DNA from: PGYR01 sp046290495
Lineage (GTDB): Bacteria; Bacteroidota; Ignavibacteria; Kapaibacteriales; UBA2268
Direction of reading: 5' to 3'
Assembly: GCA_046290495.1 (NCBI GenBank)
Contig: JBKAGT010000005.1
Location: forward strand, 1,054,001 to 1,118,000
Length of the DNA stretch: 64,000 nucleotides
This document shows positions 55,277 through 63,937 of the stretch, in pieces; position 1 is the first letter of the stretch, and each line of letters starts with the position of its first letter. A model generated the notes under the pieces. It searched no databases and had not been told where the DNA came from. It saw nothing but the letters and a program-made list of their open reading frames with translations. The translations under genes and the position numbers were made by a program.

Positions 55277-56674
55277 TTATCTTTTTACTAAAGCTGCAGA
55301 AAAATCAGATTCTGCGGCCAATTTACCATCAACATAAGCTTTACCCTCGAACGAGTAAACACCCATACGTGAGTTCAATATTTTCACTTCGAACACTAAT
55401 TGATCACCAGGTACAACAGGAGCTCTGAACTTCGCATTTTTGATGCCTGAAAATAGTCCTATTTTTTCTTCAGGGTTCACGTTGTCAGCTAACATCATAC
55501 ATAGTCCACCAATCTGTGCCATTGCTTCACAAATTAGTACACCTGGCATGATAGGTTTACCTGGAAAGTGTCCATTGAAAAATGGTTCGTTGATAGTTAC
55601 ATTCTTGTAACCCATTATTTTTCTTTCATTTGGGTCGAACTCAACTACCCTATCCACCAATAAGAACGGGTAACGATGAGGAAGGAACTCCATAATCTGA
55701 TTAACATCAAGATTATATCCCTTACGTTTTTTCATATTATACTTATTAGCTTCTTTTTGCTTCAAGTATAATGCTCTCAGTTTCTTTGCTAACTCTATAT
55801 TTGCGGCGTGACCTGGTCTTGCAGCCAATATTTGTGCTTTCATGGGAGCACCTACTAAGGTCAAATCACCAATCATATCAAGCAGTTTGTGACGAGCAGG
55901 TTCATTTTTGTAACGAAGCTCACGGTCGTCTAATATTCCACTTTCGCCACGTTTTGGTTTTTCATCTAAGTTGAATATCTCTTTTATTTTGTCAAGATTT
56001 TCATCTTGCAAATCCTCATCCACAATCACTATAGCACTCTCTAAGCTACCGCCTTTGATCAGATTATTGCTATGTAAATCGAAAAGCTCGTGAGAAAAAC
56101 AAAAAGTCCTAGCTGGTGCAAATTCATCTCTGAATTCCTTTTCAAAATCAAAAATACCAGTGTGCTGGCTACCCAATGCTGGGTTAGCATAATCAACAAG
56201 CACAGTCAATCTGTAATCATGATTTGGAAGAGCAACTAAGTCAACACCACGAGCATCTTCTGTATAGCGGATATTCTCCTCTACCTCAAAATATTCGCGT
56301 TCAGCATCTAGCTCAACTATATCAGTCTGATCAAGTACATCAACATAAGGCTTAGAACTACCATCACCCACAGGTGGCTCATTGTTGGTCAGCTCTATCC
56401 TGCAATTGTCTATTCTAAGGCCAACTAATGCAGCTAATACATGCTCTACAGTATGTACTTTCACATCATCAATACCAAGGGTAGTACCTCTAGACAAGTC
56501 GACAACATTTTCGACTACTGCGTCTATTTCTAGGTCTGGATTTACATCCATTCTGATGAATTTATAGCCATAGTCGGCGGGTGCAGGACAAAAAGTGATA
56601 GTGCTTTTGTTACCAGTGTGTAGCCCAATTCCTTCGAAGGAAACCTTGCCACTTATACTTGTTTGTTTTTCCAT
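55277..56674 (-). CDS. lpxC-fabZ: Bifunctional UDP-3-O-acyl-GlcNAc deacetylase / 3-hydroxyacyl-ACP dehydratase
   Basis: The 465-residue fusion has LpxC at residues ~1-305 (zinc ligands H74 is near the site, with H78 in HTVEHVLAAL, H262 and D266 in HKLLDMIGD, and catalytic H289) and FabZ at ~320-465 (LPHRYPFLLVDR, then NGHFPGKPIMPGVL with H369, and E383). LpxC performs the committed lipid A step; FabZ dehydrates 3-hydroxyacyl-ACP. Fusing them ties lipid A and fatty acid flux, since both compete for 3-hydroxyacyl-ACP. The fusion is characteristic of Bacteroidota/Chlorobi. Confidence 0.96.
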   Translation of the reverse strand: MEKQTSISGKVSFEGIGLHTGNKSTITFCPAPADYGYKFIRMDVNPDLEIDAVVENVVDLSRGTTLGIDDVKVHTVEHVLAALVGLRIDNCRIELTNNEPPVGDGSSKPYVDVLDQTDIVELDAEREYFEVEENIRYTEDARGVDLVALPNHDYRLTVLVDYANPALGSQHTGIFDFEKEFRDEFAPARTFCFSHELFDLHSNNLIKGGSLESAIVIVDEDLQDENLDKIKEIFNLDEKPKRGESGILDDRELRYKNEPARHKLLDMIGDLTLVGAPMKAQILAARPGHAANIELAKKLRALYLKQKEANKYNMKKRKGYNLDVNQIMEFLPHRYPFLLVDRVVEFDPNERKIMGYKNVTINEPFFNGHFPGKPIMPGVLICEAMAQIGGLCMMLADNVNPEEKIGLFSGIKNAKFRAPVVPGDQLVFEVKILNSRMGVYSFEGKAYVDGKLAAESDFSAALVKR

Positions 56675-56694
56675 TTATTACGGGCGTTATAAAT

Positions 56695-56725
56695 AATAAA
56701 AAAGGATTGAATAATATTCAATCCT
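56695..56725 (-). terminator. Hairpin and T-run between the small membrane protein gene and lpxC-fabZ
   Basis: AGGATTGAAT (56703-56712) pairs perfectly with ATTCAATCCT (56716-56725) around a 3-base loop. On the minus strand it is followed by six T and then ATTATT. It would end transcripts of the gene at 56814-57257 only 21 bases before the lpxC-fabZ ATG. Confidence 0.78.
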
Positions 56726-56733
56726 CAAAAATA
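56726..56733 (-). promoter_or_regulatory. Candidate -7 element (TATTTTTG) for lpxC-fabZ-lpxA
   Basis: An exact TAnnTTTG match on the minus strand directly upstream of the hairpin at 56725-56703. A start site ~7 bases downstream would place the hairpin at the very 5' end of the lpxC mRNA. No TTTG -33 box is apparent. Confidence 0.35.
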
Positions 56734-56813
56734 AGTAAAAATACTGAAATGGAGTAATATGGGGATTATTTAGTTAGAACGAAAGAGAATTCTTTAGATG
56801 TTAAATTTATATT

Positions 56814-57257
56814 TTACTCTGAGCGAAGCGAGGGCAAGTCATATTTGGGTGGATTTTCATGCTCTTCTACCTTCTCTTCCAAGTGCCAAATAGTAAGAAA
56901 TGAAATTATGAAAAGAGTGTAAAAACCATAAAACACCCAATCATTTACTGGATTCATTAGATATGAAGTAGTAATCATACCCACTTGACCAATTAAAGAA
57001 GTTAGAAATATATATATGCTTGAACTATGCTTATATTTTTTAACATAGTGAGTAGAGTGTTTTTTAAAGAATCCATTATGAATTAACACAGATTCTATCA
57101 ACAAAAACAAAAGAGCAACCAGATTCATTATGACAATATCTTTGTGAGTACTTCCTAAGTAGTTGTGAGGTAGGCTGATAAAGAAAATTGAAATAACAGG
57201 AGTACCAAACAACATACCCTGATAAACATTCTTCTTTTCCCTTTCTATATAAGCCAT
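56814..57257 (-). CDS. Small integral membrane protein, unknown
   Basis: The start is taken at ATG 57257; the frame continues eight codons to a TTG. The 147-residue protein has four predicted membrane helices (GTPVISIFFISL, IVIMNLVALLFLLIESVLI, IYIFLTSLIGQVGMITTS, WVFYGFYTLFIISFLTIW) and a charged C-terminal tail (LEEKVEEHENPPKYDLPSLRSE). I do not recognise a family. It lies between lpxD and lpxC-fabZ, interrupting the usual lpxD-lpxC pairing, and has its own terminator. Up to lpxD (57403) the 145-base gap shows no gene. Confidence 0.68.
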   Translation of the reverse strand: MAYIEREKKNVYQGMLFGTPVISIFFISLPHNYLGSTHKDIVIMNLVALLFLLIESVLIHNGFFKKHSTHYVKKYKHSSSIYIFLTSLIGQVGMITTSYLMNPVNDWVFYGFYTLFIISFLTIWHLEEKVEEHENPPKYDLPSLRSE

Positions 57258-57402
57258 AATTTTTCTCTCTATTTTATACAAACGTAATAAAATATAGTAA
57301 AATGGGCAAATGTGTTCTTCAGCTCGTTTCGCTCATAATGGCCGAACTCTATTGTTATCAGTAGTCAGACCTATTGAGTCTTCGTATCTGAAGAAATTGT
57401 AG

Positions 57403-58428
57403 CTATTTCCCTTTTTCTAGCTTGCTCACTTTTCGTGCAAGATCTGGTAGGTTGTTTATGACTGCCTCTATCTTGAAGGCCTGCATTTGTGGGCGGGCAG
57501 GTGAACCAAAATAAACGCCTTTTTCTGATATATTTTTGTTTGTGCCAGATTGAGCTATTAAGGTTACGTCATTCCCTATTTTCAGGTGTCCTGCTATTCC
57601 GACTTGCCCACCAAGTCGGACACGTTTACCTAGCTTAGTTGAGCCAGCTAAGCCAGTTTGTGCAGCTATTCCAGTGTTTTCTTCTATTACACAGTTGTGT
57701 CCAATTTGGCAGAGGTTATCTATCTTTACACCGTCGCCAATTATTGTACTACCAACTACTGCTCGGTCGATTGTAGTATTGCACCCGATTTCTACGTCAT
57801 CTCCAATTATCACATTCCCAATTTGTGGTATCTTGGTGTATGAGCCATCTTCTTTGTTCTCAGTGAATCCAAAACCGTCTCCACCAATTATTGCTCCAGC
57901 ATGAACTATACAATTTGAGCCAATTATAATATCTTTATAACAAACAACATTAGGGAATAATCTATTGTTTTTACCAATCTGAACATTATCCTGAATTGTT
58001 ACATTTGCCTCTAATATCGTCCCCTCATCTATGCGACAGTTATTGCCTATTACACAGTTAGGACCAATAAATACAGACTCATCAATGAAAGTGTTCTCGC
58101 CAACAACAGCTGACTTGTGAATACCAGAGTTATTCTCTTGAGAGATAAAATCAACTAATTTGATAATCTTAATGAACGAAGAATAAGGGTCATCCACTTT
58201 TATAAATGTCTGACCAGAATGTGGTTCTACATCAATATCGCGAGGGACTATAATACAAGTAGCCTCAGAATCCGAAAGGAAATCTTTGAATTTTGGGTCA
58301 GAGTAGAAAGTAAGCTCACCGTTGGTTGCGAATTCGATTCTATTCAAATTATAGATAGAAACGGAACCATCACCAACTATTTCACCTTCTATTGTTTCTG
58401 CTATTTCCTTGCATTTTATCGACTTCAT
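57403..58428 (-). CDS. lpxD: UDP-3-O-(3-hydroxyacyl)glucosamine N-acyltransferase
   Basis: LpxD adds the N-linked hydroxyacyl chain in lipid A synthesis, after LpxC. The 341-residue protein has the N-terminal uridine-binding domain (residues 1-100; ATNGELTFYSDPKF), a long beta helix of hexapeptides with the catalytic H244 (LCQIGHNCVI), the family's GGDGFGF segment (182-188) and a C-terminal helix. It lies 21 bases downstream of the OmpH-like gene. Confidence 0.95.
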   Translation of the reverse strand: MKSIKCKEIAETIEGEIVGDGSVSIYNLNRIEFATNGELTFYSDPKFKDFLSDSEATCIIVPRDIDVEPHSGQTFIKVDDPYSSFIKIIKLVDFISQENNSGIHKSAVVGENTFIDESVFIGPNCVIGNNCRIDEGTILEANVTIQDNVQIGKNNRLFPNVVCYKDIIIGSNCIVHAGAIIGGDGFGFTENKEDGSYTKIPQIGNVIIGDDVEIGCNTTIDRAVVGSTIIGDGVKIDNLCQIGHNCVIEENTGIAAQTGLAGSTKLGKRVRLGGQVGIAGHLKIGNDVTLIAQSGTNKNISEKGVYFGSPARPQMQAFKIEAVINNLPDLARKVSKLEKGK

Positions 58429-58449
58429 TGCTTATTCTCTTAGTTATAA

Positions 58450-59076
58450 TTATCTACGAGTACCACGTCTAACTCTACGCGGGTTTTTCTGTGTATCTTT
58501 TTGGTTACGTGGGTCTTTGTCTATTTTCTCTTTCAGCTCATCTTCCATCTGCTTAACGTCAACTCCAAGTTCTTTCAGAATCTTGACAGTCAGGTCATAC
58601 TTAAAATTAGCGTATGCCAATGGCTGAACGCTCTGATCCAAAATAATATCGAAACCCTCCTCAGCCGATACTTTCTGTACGGCAGCATATATCTTGGCTT
58701 CCACGGGCTGCTGAATCATCTTCACCGTTTTGTCAAACTCACCACCTGGCTTAAACCTTTCAGTGGCATATTCATCTTTCTTTTTCTTAAGCTTTTCCAG
58801 ATCCATCTCGTTCTTTCTTCTTTCATCATCGGACCAGATCAAACGATTCTTCTTCAGGTTGTATTCTAATTTATTTATTTGCTCTTGCATTGCCTTAATT
58901 TCGCGCTTCCACTCATCAACTATTGTCTGGATTCTCTGCTCTGCTTGCTTTGCTTCTTGGAACTTCTCACGGATAGTTTCCGAATTAAAGAAGCCAACTC
59001 TTTGCGAGTACAAAGAAGGAGCAGCTATGGCAAACAAGCCAACAATTAGTAATATTTTATATAGTCTATGAGTCAT
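58450..59076 (-). CDS. OmpH/Skp-family periplasmic chaperone, copy 1
   Basis: The 208-residue protein has a signal peptide (LLIVGLFAIAAPSLYSQ). VGFFNSETIREKF starts the Skp fold and a long charged coiled coil (~30-130) forms the tentacle. EEGFDIILDQSVQPLAYAN then completes the trimerisation core (about 145-170), and a basic Arg/Lys-rich tail (PRRVRRGTRR) follows. Skp-type trimers hold unfolded outer-membrane proteins in the periplasm before BamA. Third of three tandem ompH-like genes, directly before lpxD. Confidence 0.9.
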   Translation of the reverse strand: MTHRLYKILLIVGLFAIAAPSLYSQRVGFFNSETIREKFQEAKQAEQRIQTIVDEWKREIKAMQEQINKLEYNLKKNRLIWSDDERRKNEMDLEKLKKKKDEYATERFKPGGEFDKTVKMIQQPVEAKIYAAVQKVSAEEGFDIILDQSVQPLAYANFKYDLTVKILKELGVDVKQMEDELKEKIDKDPRNQKDTQKNPRRVRRGTRR

Positions 59077-59079
59077 AAA

Positions 59080-59529
59080 TTAGTCGCAATTATTCCATAA
59101 ATAAATCTGTTCTAACCCCTTAAGTTTTCCTAGCCTTTCAAAGGCAGCATTCATTTTAACCAATACTTTTTCTTGCACTTTGGCTGCAAGCTTATCAAAC
59201 TTACCATCTGGTTCAAACCACTCTTGAGTAATTTCATCTGTCTTTTTCTTGGCCTTATCCAGCTTAAGTCTTATTTTCTCTCTTTCTTCATCTGTTAGCT
59301 GAATTTCTCGGTCATCAAGAGTCAAATGCAATTCATCTATTTTTTCGTCTAACGAATCAAGTTCTGCTCTATATTTATCAATAGCAATAGATATTTTTTG
59401 CTTAGCTAATTTGACCATTTCACATATTTCTACTGTATCTACAGTCTCTGACGACTGCGAATAAAGCGATGTTGTAGTAAATGCTAGCATCCCGTAAAGT
59501 GTCAATATGCGTAATAATCTTAAAGACAT
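59080..59529 (-). CDS. Degenerate OmpH/Skp-like protein, copy 2
   Basis: The 149-residue protein has a signal peptide (SLRLLRILTLYGMLAFTTTSLYSQ) and a coiled coil aligning with copy 1 (DEREKIRLKLDKAKKKTDE; WFEPDGKFDKL matches its RFKPGGEFDK). It lacks the conserved N-terminal VGxxNxxxI strand and the C-terminal FDIILDxSxxxLxYAN strand of the Skp core, ending instead in a short unrelated segment (EQIYLWNNCD). It lies between copies 1 and 3 with gaps of 3 and 12 bases and is clearly translated. It may be a decaying or repurposed duplicate. Confidence 0.8.
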   Translation of the reverse strand: MSLRLLRILTLYGMLAFTTTSLYSQSSETVDTVEICEMVKLAKQKISIAIDKYRAELDSLDEKIDELHLTLDDREIQLTDEEREKIRLKLDKAKKKTDEITQEWFEPDGKFDKLAAKVQEKVLVKMNAAFERLGKLKGLEQIYLWNNCD

Positions 59530-59541
59530 AAATATCTAATA

Positions 59542-60066
59542 CTAGTTAGAGCCTCTTTTTAGCATATCTAAAACTTTGAATGTTATATCAAGTTTGTCAT
59601 CTGCAAATAGAACTGATTCGGTACTGCTATCAAGAACAATTGTTAATTTCTCTGCAGCTGCAACTTTATCAATAGCTTCTTTGATTTTATTTCTAAGCGG
59701 TTGCAATAGTTGTAATCTTTTCATTGCCAATTCACCTTGTTGACCAAATTTAGTCTGTTGGAACTGCATCACTTGTTGATTAAGTGCTTGAAGCTCTTGT
59801 TCAGTAGCCAATTGCTGATCTTGAGTCATCATGCTTTTTTGCTTTTGATAGTTTTTAAACTTAGCTTCCAAATCCCCTTGCATTTTCAGCAAAGAGTCTT
59901 GGTATGAAGTAGCTAAAGCCTTTATTTCAGTATCTATTTTCTTTGCATCTGGCAATTGTTCTACTACCATTTGCAAGTTAGCTACACCAACTTTTAAAGA
60001 TTGTGCATTTGCAAAACCGAAAGTTGTAAATATTAAAGCAATTAAAAGTAATTTAAAGTTTTTCAT
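59542..60066 (-). CDS. OmpH/Skp-family periplasmic chaperone, copy 3
   Basis: The 174-residue protein has a signal peptide (LLLIALIFTTFGFANAQ). It shows the full Skp core: KVGVANLQMVVEQLPDAKKID at the start of the fold, the QQLATEQELQALNQQVMQFQQ coiled coil, and KLTIVLDSSTESVLFADDKLDITFKVLDML. It is the most canonical of the three copies and lies next to bamA, the receptor of its cargo. Confidence 0.93.
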   Translation of the reverse strand: MKNFKLLLIALIFTTFGFANAQSLKVGVANLQMVVEQLPDAKKIDTEIKALATSYQDSLLKMQGDLEAKFKNYQKQKSMMTQDQQLATEQELQALNQQVMQFQQTKFGQQGELAMKRLQLLQPLRNKIKEAIDKVAAAEKLTIVLDSSTESVLFADDKLDITFKVLDMLKRGSN

Positions 60067-60142
60067 TTTTCCTCTAATTATATCTATTTATTTGTTAAAC
60101 AACAGTTTCAAAGTTATAAATTATAAAATACTATTTCAAAAA

Positions 60143-62509
60143 TTATTGACCTATCTCAAATAGGAACTTCCATCCGGGTATATTTCCATTTCTAGTAATT
60201 GGGTCGAAACCATACCCATAACTAAATCCAATAATACCAATAGGATTAAGTAACATCTTGAGTCCCACACCTGCAGAACGCTTCAAATCGAAAGGGTCAG
60301 CCCCACCAAATTCATCCCATACATTACCAGCCATAGCAAATGAATAGAAGTAAATCGGCATAGGATTGACAGCTATAGCAAACCTAAGCTCAGCAGTGAA
60401 CTTAGCATGCAATTTGCCACCAACATTTTCCAAATCGCCGTCACCATAACCTCTGAAAGGAATAGTACCGAAGTTAGAAAGCCCTGCTCCACCCATCCTA
60501 TAGAGCTCAATTGGTGCAATAGTAGTGTCATTTTCTATACCGTCTATATATCCGATCTGTGAACCTAAGTAAAGAACTACCCTGTCAACTTCATCAACTC
60601 TATAGATTGAATTATAGAAATCGAAATACATTTCAGATTTGAAGAAGTCAGTCTCACCTATACCTACGGCTCCCATAGCCCAATTGTTCGTAAATCTGAA
60701 TTTTGACCCAGAAGAAGGGAAGAACAATTCATTCGTATTATTACGTGATATACTACCACCTAATGTAATCTCGTTATATTTCCCAGGTCTGTAGAACTGG
60801 CTGTTTACACCAATTTGCTCGTCAATGTCATTTAATTGGAATTGGAAACTACCATCTATTCTGAAGTAATCATCAGGCCACTTAACTCTTCTACCTATGT
60901 TAACTCTAAAACCTCTTCTTTGTAATCGAAGAGTTGAGAAATTGTAGAATATGTCAAATACGTTGAAACCAACAGTTGTTGGTTCGTCAAAAAGCCATGG
61001 CTCCGTAAAACCAAGTGAGAAATTACGATATCTGTTTCCTTGACCAAATTCCCAGTTGAAGTTGAATACCTGACCAGCACCACCATTCAACGGTTCTAAG
61101 ATTGAGAAGTTATTGAATGTAAGACCAATAGACCCAGTAAGTCCAAAACTACCGGCAAAACCTATCGATGCGTTAAATGTATCTGTCGAACGTTCCTCTA
61201 CATTGTAAACCAAATCAACTTGAGTGGCATCATTTTCTACAGGTCTAACATCGGGTCTTAGATTTTCAGGATTGAAATACCCCATAACACCTAATTCTTT
61301 TACAGATCTTACAATAGCTGCTCTATTAAAGTAATCACCAGGTCTTGTATATAGTGTTCTTCGGATTACTTTATCTTTAGTTTTTGTGTTCCCTGCAATT
61401 ATTACTTCTCTTATCTTGTATCTCTCACCTTCCAATACTTTTACATTAATGTCAATAGTATCTTCAGCAATTTTAACTTCTTGAGGTACGAACCTAGTCT
61501 GCAAATATCCAGTGTTATTATAAAGAGATAATGCATCTGAAAACTCTTGATTACCATTTAGGTTCATCATGAATTTCTCTTTATTATACACATCTCCCTC
61601 AGCGAAATCTAATCTTTCCACTAATGGGCGATCGGGGAATACAGTGTTACCTTCGAAAGTGATATTTCTTACGTAATATCTATTCCCTTCATTCAAGTTT
61701 ACTTCTATATGAACAGCTTGATTCTCTTCGTCATAGATAACTGTATCAGAAATGAACTCATAGTCCATAAATCCTTCGTTAGCATAGAACCTACCCAAAA
61801 GCTCTTTGTCTTTCTGATATTCCTTCTTATCGAACTTAGATGATGACCAGAACTCAAACCAAGATTTGGTATGCGTGTCGTCAAACTCGGAAGCCAAATC
61901 ACTATCGTCATAGTATTCATTACCATTGAAAGTGATAGACTCCACATAGAATTCTGTTCCTTCTTCTATATATAGTTTTAGGTCTACGTAATCTTTATTA
62001 TCATCTGATTGAACCAGCTCAGGGAAAAACTTAGCGAATGTTAACCCCTCCTCATCATACAGATCTTTTAAGCTCTTTTTTATCAAATAAAGGTCGTATT
62101 CGGTAATTACATCTCCTTTATTCTTGTCTATAGCAGTCTTTATTTCTTGGTCAGTTACTTCTTGGTTATTGAGTATTTTTATCTCACCAATCCTTTTATT
62201 CTCTTCTACTTTTATAGTTAAGAAAACTCCATCACCAACTACTTTGTCCACTACTACTTCTATATCAGAGAATTGTCTCCTCTCCCATAGAGCTTTTAGG
62301 GCAACGTTTAGTTCCTCATCATAAGGGTATGATATAGTCTCCCCTTCGTTTAGACCAGTTAGTGCTATGATAGTAGAAGGGTCAGCACTAACTGCTCCTT
62401 CTACCTCTATACCCAAAATCTTATATTTGACCACACCTTGTTGGGATATAGCCTTTGAGCAAAAGATAATAAAAAATAAAAGGAAAAATTTACTTGCGTG
62501 TGATAACAT
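60143..62509 (-). CDS. bamA: Outer-membrane protein assembly factor BamA
   Basis: The 788-residue protein has a signal peptide (FFLLFFIIFCSKAISQ), five POTRA domains (about residues 28-400; examples ILGIEVEGAVSADPSTII, YVESITFNGNEYYDDSDL, KIREVIIAGNTKTKDKVIRR), then the 16-strand barrel. The loop-6 motif is in the segment MGGAGLSNFGTIPFRGYGDGDL (VRGF/Y-type, here FRGYGDG). The terminal strand ends GWKFLFEIGQ. It folds and inserts outer-membrane barrels, such as LptD and the other barrels here. The start overlaps uppS by 20 bases. Confidence 0.96.
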   Translation of the reverse strand: MLSHASKFFLLFFIIFCSKAISQQGVVKYKILGIEVEGAVSADPSTIIALTGLNEGETISYPYDEELNVALKALWERRQFSDIEVVVDKVVGDGVFLTIKVEENKRIGEIKILNNQEVTDQEIKTAIDKNKGDVITEYDLYLIKKSLKDLYDEEGLTFAKFFPELVQSDDNKDYVDLKLYIEEGTEFYVESITFNGNEYYDDSDLASEFDDTHTKSWFEFWSSSKFDKKEYQKDKELLGRFYANEGFMDYEFISDTVIYDEENQAVHIEVNLNEGNRYYVRNITFEGNTVFPDRPLVERLDFAEGDVYNKEKFMMNLNGNQEFSDALSLYNNTGYLQTRFVPQEVKIAEDTIDINVKVLEGERYKIREVIIAGNTKTKDKVIRRTLYTRPGDYFNRAAIVRSVKELGVMGYFNPENLRPDVRPVENDATQVDLVYNVEERSTDTFNASIGFAGSFGLTGSIGLTFNNFSILEPLNGGAGQVFNFNWEFGQGNRYRNFSLGFTEPWLFDEPTTVGFNVFDIFYNFSTLRLQRRGFRVNIGRRVKWPDDYFRIDGSFQFQLNDIDEQIGVNSQFYRPGKYNEITLGGSISRNNTNELFFPSSGSKFRFTNNWAMGAVGIGETDFFKSEMYFDFYNSIYRVDEVDRVVLYLGSQIGYIDGIENDTTIAPIELYRMGGAGLSNFGTIPFRGYGDGDLENVGGKLHAKFTAELRFAIAVNPMPIYFYSFAMAGNVWDEFGGADPFDLKRSAGVGLKMLLNPIGIIGFSYGYGFDPITRNGNIPGWKFLFEIGQ

Positions 62510-63326
62510 CTATAACTTTCTTTATGTATGACTGTTCTGTTGATTGATTAATCTGGCTTGAAGTCTTGCCAAATCTTCGCTCTCTTTGTGCATAGTCTCT
62601 GAGTGAATCGTATAGTTCAGATCTTCTGAATTCTGGCCACAGTTTGTCGGTGAAGTATATCTCCGAATAAGCAAGTTCCCACAATAGGAAATTACTAATC
62701 CTATATTCACCGCTAGTTCTGATTAGTAGGTCAGGATCAGGAATATCTGCAGTCTGTAAGTAACTAGAGAACATATCTTCAGTCAAATCTTCAGGAGATA
62801 GCTTGCCACTCCTTACGTCCAGGGCAATCATTTGCAACGCTCTCATTATGTCCCAACGCGAGCCATAACTGATAGCCAAATTGAGCTGCAACCCAGTATT
62901 GTCCTTTGTCTTCTCGTAACTGTCTCTGAGTATAGATTGAACATTTTTAGGAAGAGAATTGATTTTGCCAATAGTATTGATAATTACTTGATTTTCATTT
63001 AACTCATCGAACTCCTTTTTAAGGAATACTTCCAAAAGCTTCATCAAGCCATTAACTTCCATTGGGGGTCTTTTCCAATTTTCAATACTAAAAGCGTATA
63101 AAGTAAGGTGTTTGACACCAATCAGAGAAGCCGCATTTACAACGTCTCTCACGCTCTCTATGCCCTCTCTGTGCCCAAAAAGTCGTTGTTTGCCTTTTTG
63201 GTTCGCCCAACGCCCATTGCCATCCATAATAATAGCAATATGCTTAGGTACTTTTCCTAACTCTAATATAGAGTCCTGAATTTCCTTATCTGACTTACTT
63301 TGTTCTTCTTTCCATGACATATTCAT
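62490..63326 (-). CDS. uppS: Isoprenyl (undecaprenyl) diphosphate synthase
   Basis: UppS makes the C55 carrier for cell-wall and surface polysaccharides from FPP and IPP. Seen are HIAIIMDGNGRWA with catalytic D35, GHREGIESVRDVV, LTLYAFSIENWKRP and the C-terminal DLLIRTSGEYRISNFLLWELAYSE motif with the EIYF region. The ATG at 63326 gives 278 residues; an ATG two codons later and a TTG three codons earlier are alternatives. It heads the uppS-bamA-ompH-lpxD block. Confidence 0.95.
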   Translation of the reverse strand: MNMSWKEEQSKSDKEIQDSILELGKVPKHIAIIMDGNGRWANQKGKQRLFGHREGIESVRDVVNAASLIGVKHLTLYAFSIENWKRPPMEVNGLMKLLEVFLKKEFDELNENQVIINTIGKINSLPKNVQSILRDSYEKTKDNTGLQLNLAISYGSRWDIMRALQMIALDVRSGKLSPEDLTEDMFSSYLQTADIPDPDLLIRTSGEYRISNFLLWELAYSEIYFTDKLWPEFRRSELYDSLRDYAQRERRFGKTSSQINQSTEQSYIKKVIDVITRK

Positions 63327-63347
63327 TCTGCACAAATTAGTGAGTTA

Positions 63348-63355
63348 CAAAAATA
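63348..63355 (-). promoter_or_regulatory. Candidate -7 element (TATTTTTG) for the uppS-bamA operon
   Basis: An exact TAnnTTTG match on the minus strand, 21 bases before the uppS ATG. No clear TTTG -33 box. The divergent HU promoter lies about 60 bases away on the other strand. Confidence 0.4.
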
Positions 63356-63415
63356 GTTTTTAATAAGAGAAATAAAAACTATTACTATATAATTTATTAA
63401 ATTTTAGGTAGTTGC

Positions 63416-63447
63416 TTTGTTTTTTAGATATCACGTTCGTATATTTG
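63416..63447 (+). promoter_or_regulatory. Bacteroidota-type promoter of the HU gene
   Basis: TTTG (63416-63419) and TATATTTG (63440-63447) are separated by 20 bases, matching the -33/-7 consensus (TTTG-N19-21-TAnnTTTG) recognised by the Bacteroidota primary sigma factor. The start codon is at 63502, giving a leader of roughly 45-50 bases. Confidence 0.75.
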
Positions 63448-63501
63448 CTACCCTTAAACGGTTAAATAAATAATATTGTTTCATATAAATGGAAAATAGA
63501 A

Positions 63502-63819
63502 GTGAGTAAGAAAAACGTAACAAAAGCTGATATTGTAGAAGTAATAGCTGATAACACAGGGTTAACAAAAGTAGAAACAAAAGCAGTTGTAGAAGGATTT
63601 ATCGATACGATAATCGCAACAATTGCGGCTGGCAAACGTATAGAACTAAGAGGGTTCGGAGTGTTCAAGCACAAACAAAGAAAGCCAAGAATGGCGCGAA
63701 ACCCTAAAACTGGTGAAGAAGTAAAATTAGGTAAAAGATATGTACCAGTTTTCAAAGTATCTCCTGACTTTTTTGACAAAGTTAACGTTGCTATAAAAGA
63801 AGACAAAGGCGAAGTTTAA
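63502..63819 (+). CDS. HU/IHF-family DNA-binding protein
   Basis: The 105-residue basic protein has the HU fold: KADIVEVIADNTGL, VEGFIDTIIATIAAGKRIELRGFG and the DNA-binding arm KPRMARNPKTGEEV, then the C-terminal VPVFKVSPDFFDKV. It bends and compacts the nucleoid. The frame has no ATG; GTG at 63502 is the start. A good promoter precedes it. It is somewhat longer at the C-terminus than E. coli HU (about 90). Confidence 0.94.
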   Translation: MSKKNVTKADIVEVIADNTGLTKVETKAVVEGFIDTIIATIAAGKRIELRGFGVFKHKQRKPRMARNPKTGEEVKLGKRYVPVFKVSPDFFDKVNVAIKEDKGEV

Positions 63820-63844
63820 ATTTAAATAATTATTAAGGTGATAT

Positions 63845-63937
63845 ATGCCAAGTGGAAAAAAGAGAAAGGGCAAAAAAATGTCCACTCACAAGCGTAAGAA
63901 AAGACTACGCAAGAACAGACACAAGAAAAAGAAATAA
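63845..63937 (+). CDS. Small basic AURKAIP1/COX24 (mS38-like) protein
   Basis: A 30-residue frame starts at ATG 63845 with an AAGGTG site five bases upstream. The product MPSGKKRKGKKMSTHKRKKR and the next ten residues (LRKNRHKKKK) are more than half Lys and Arg. The THKRKKRLRKNRHK core is the AURKAIP1/COX24-domain pattern shared with mitochondrial mS38 and small ribosomal proteins of other bacteria. It follows HU by 25 bases. It probably binds 16S rRNA in the small ribosomal subunit, inferred from mS38. Downstream to the window end no gene is complete. Confidence 0.85.
   Translation: MPSGKKRKGKKMSTHKRKKRLRKNRHKKKK

Noticed and set aside
63489..63509. Six-codon ATG minigene overlapping the HU start codon
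   Set aside because: Out of frame with HU, too short to judge, no sign of regulation; chance is likely although leader-peptide coupling cannot be excluded.
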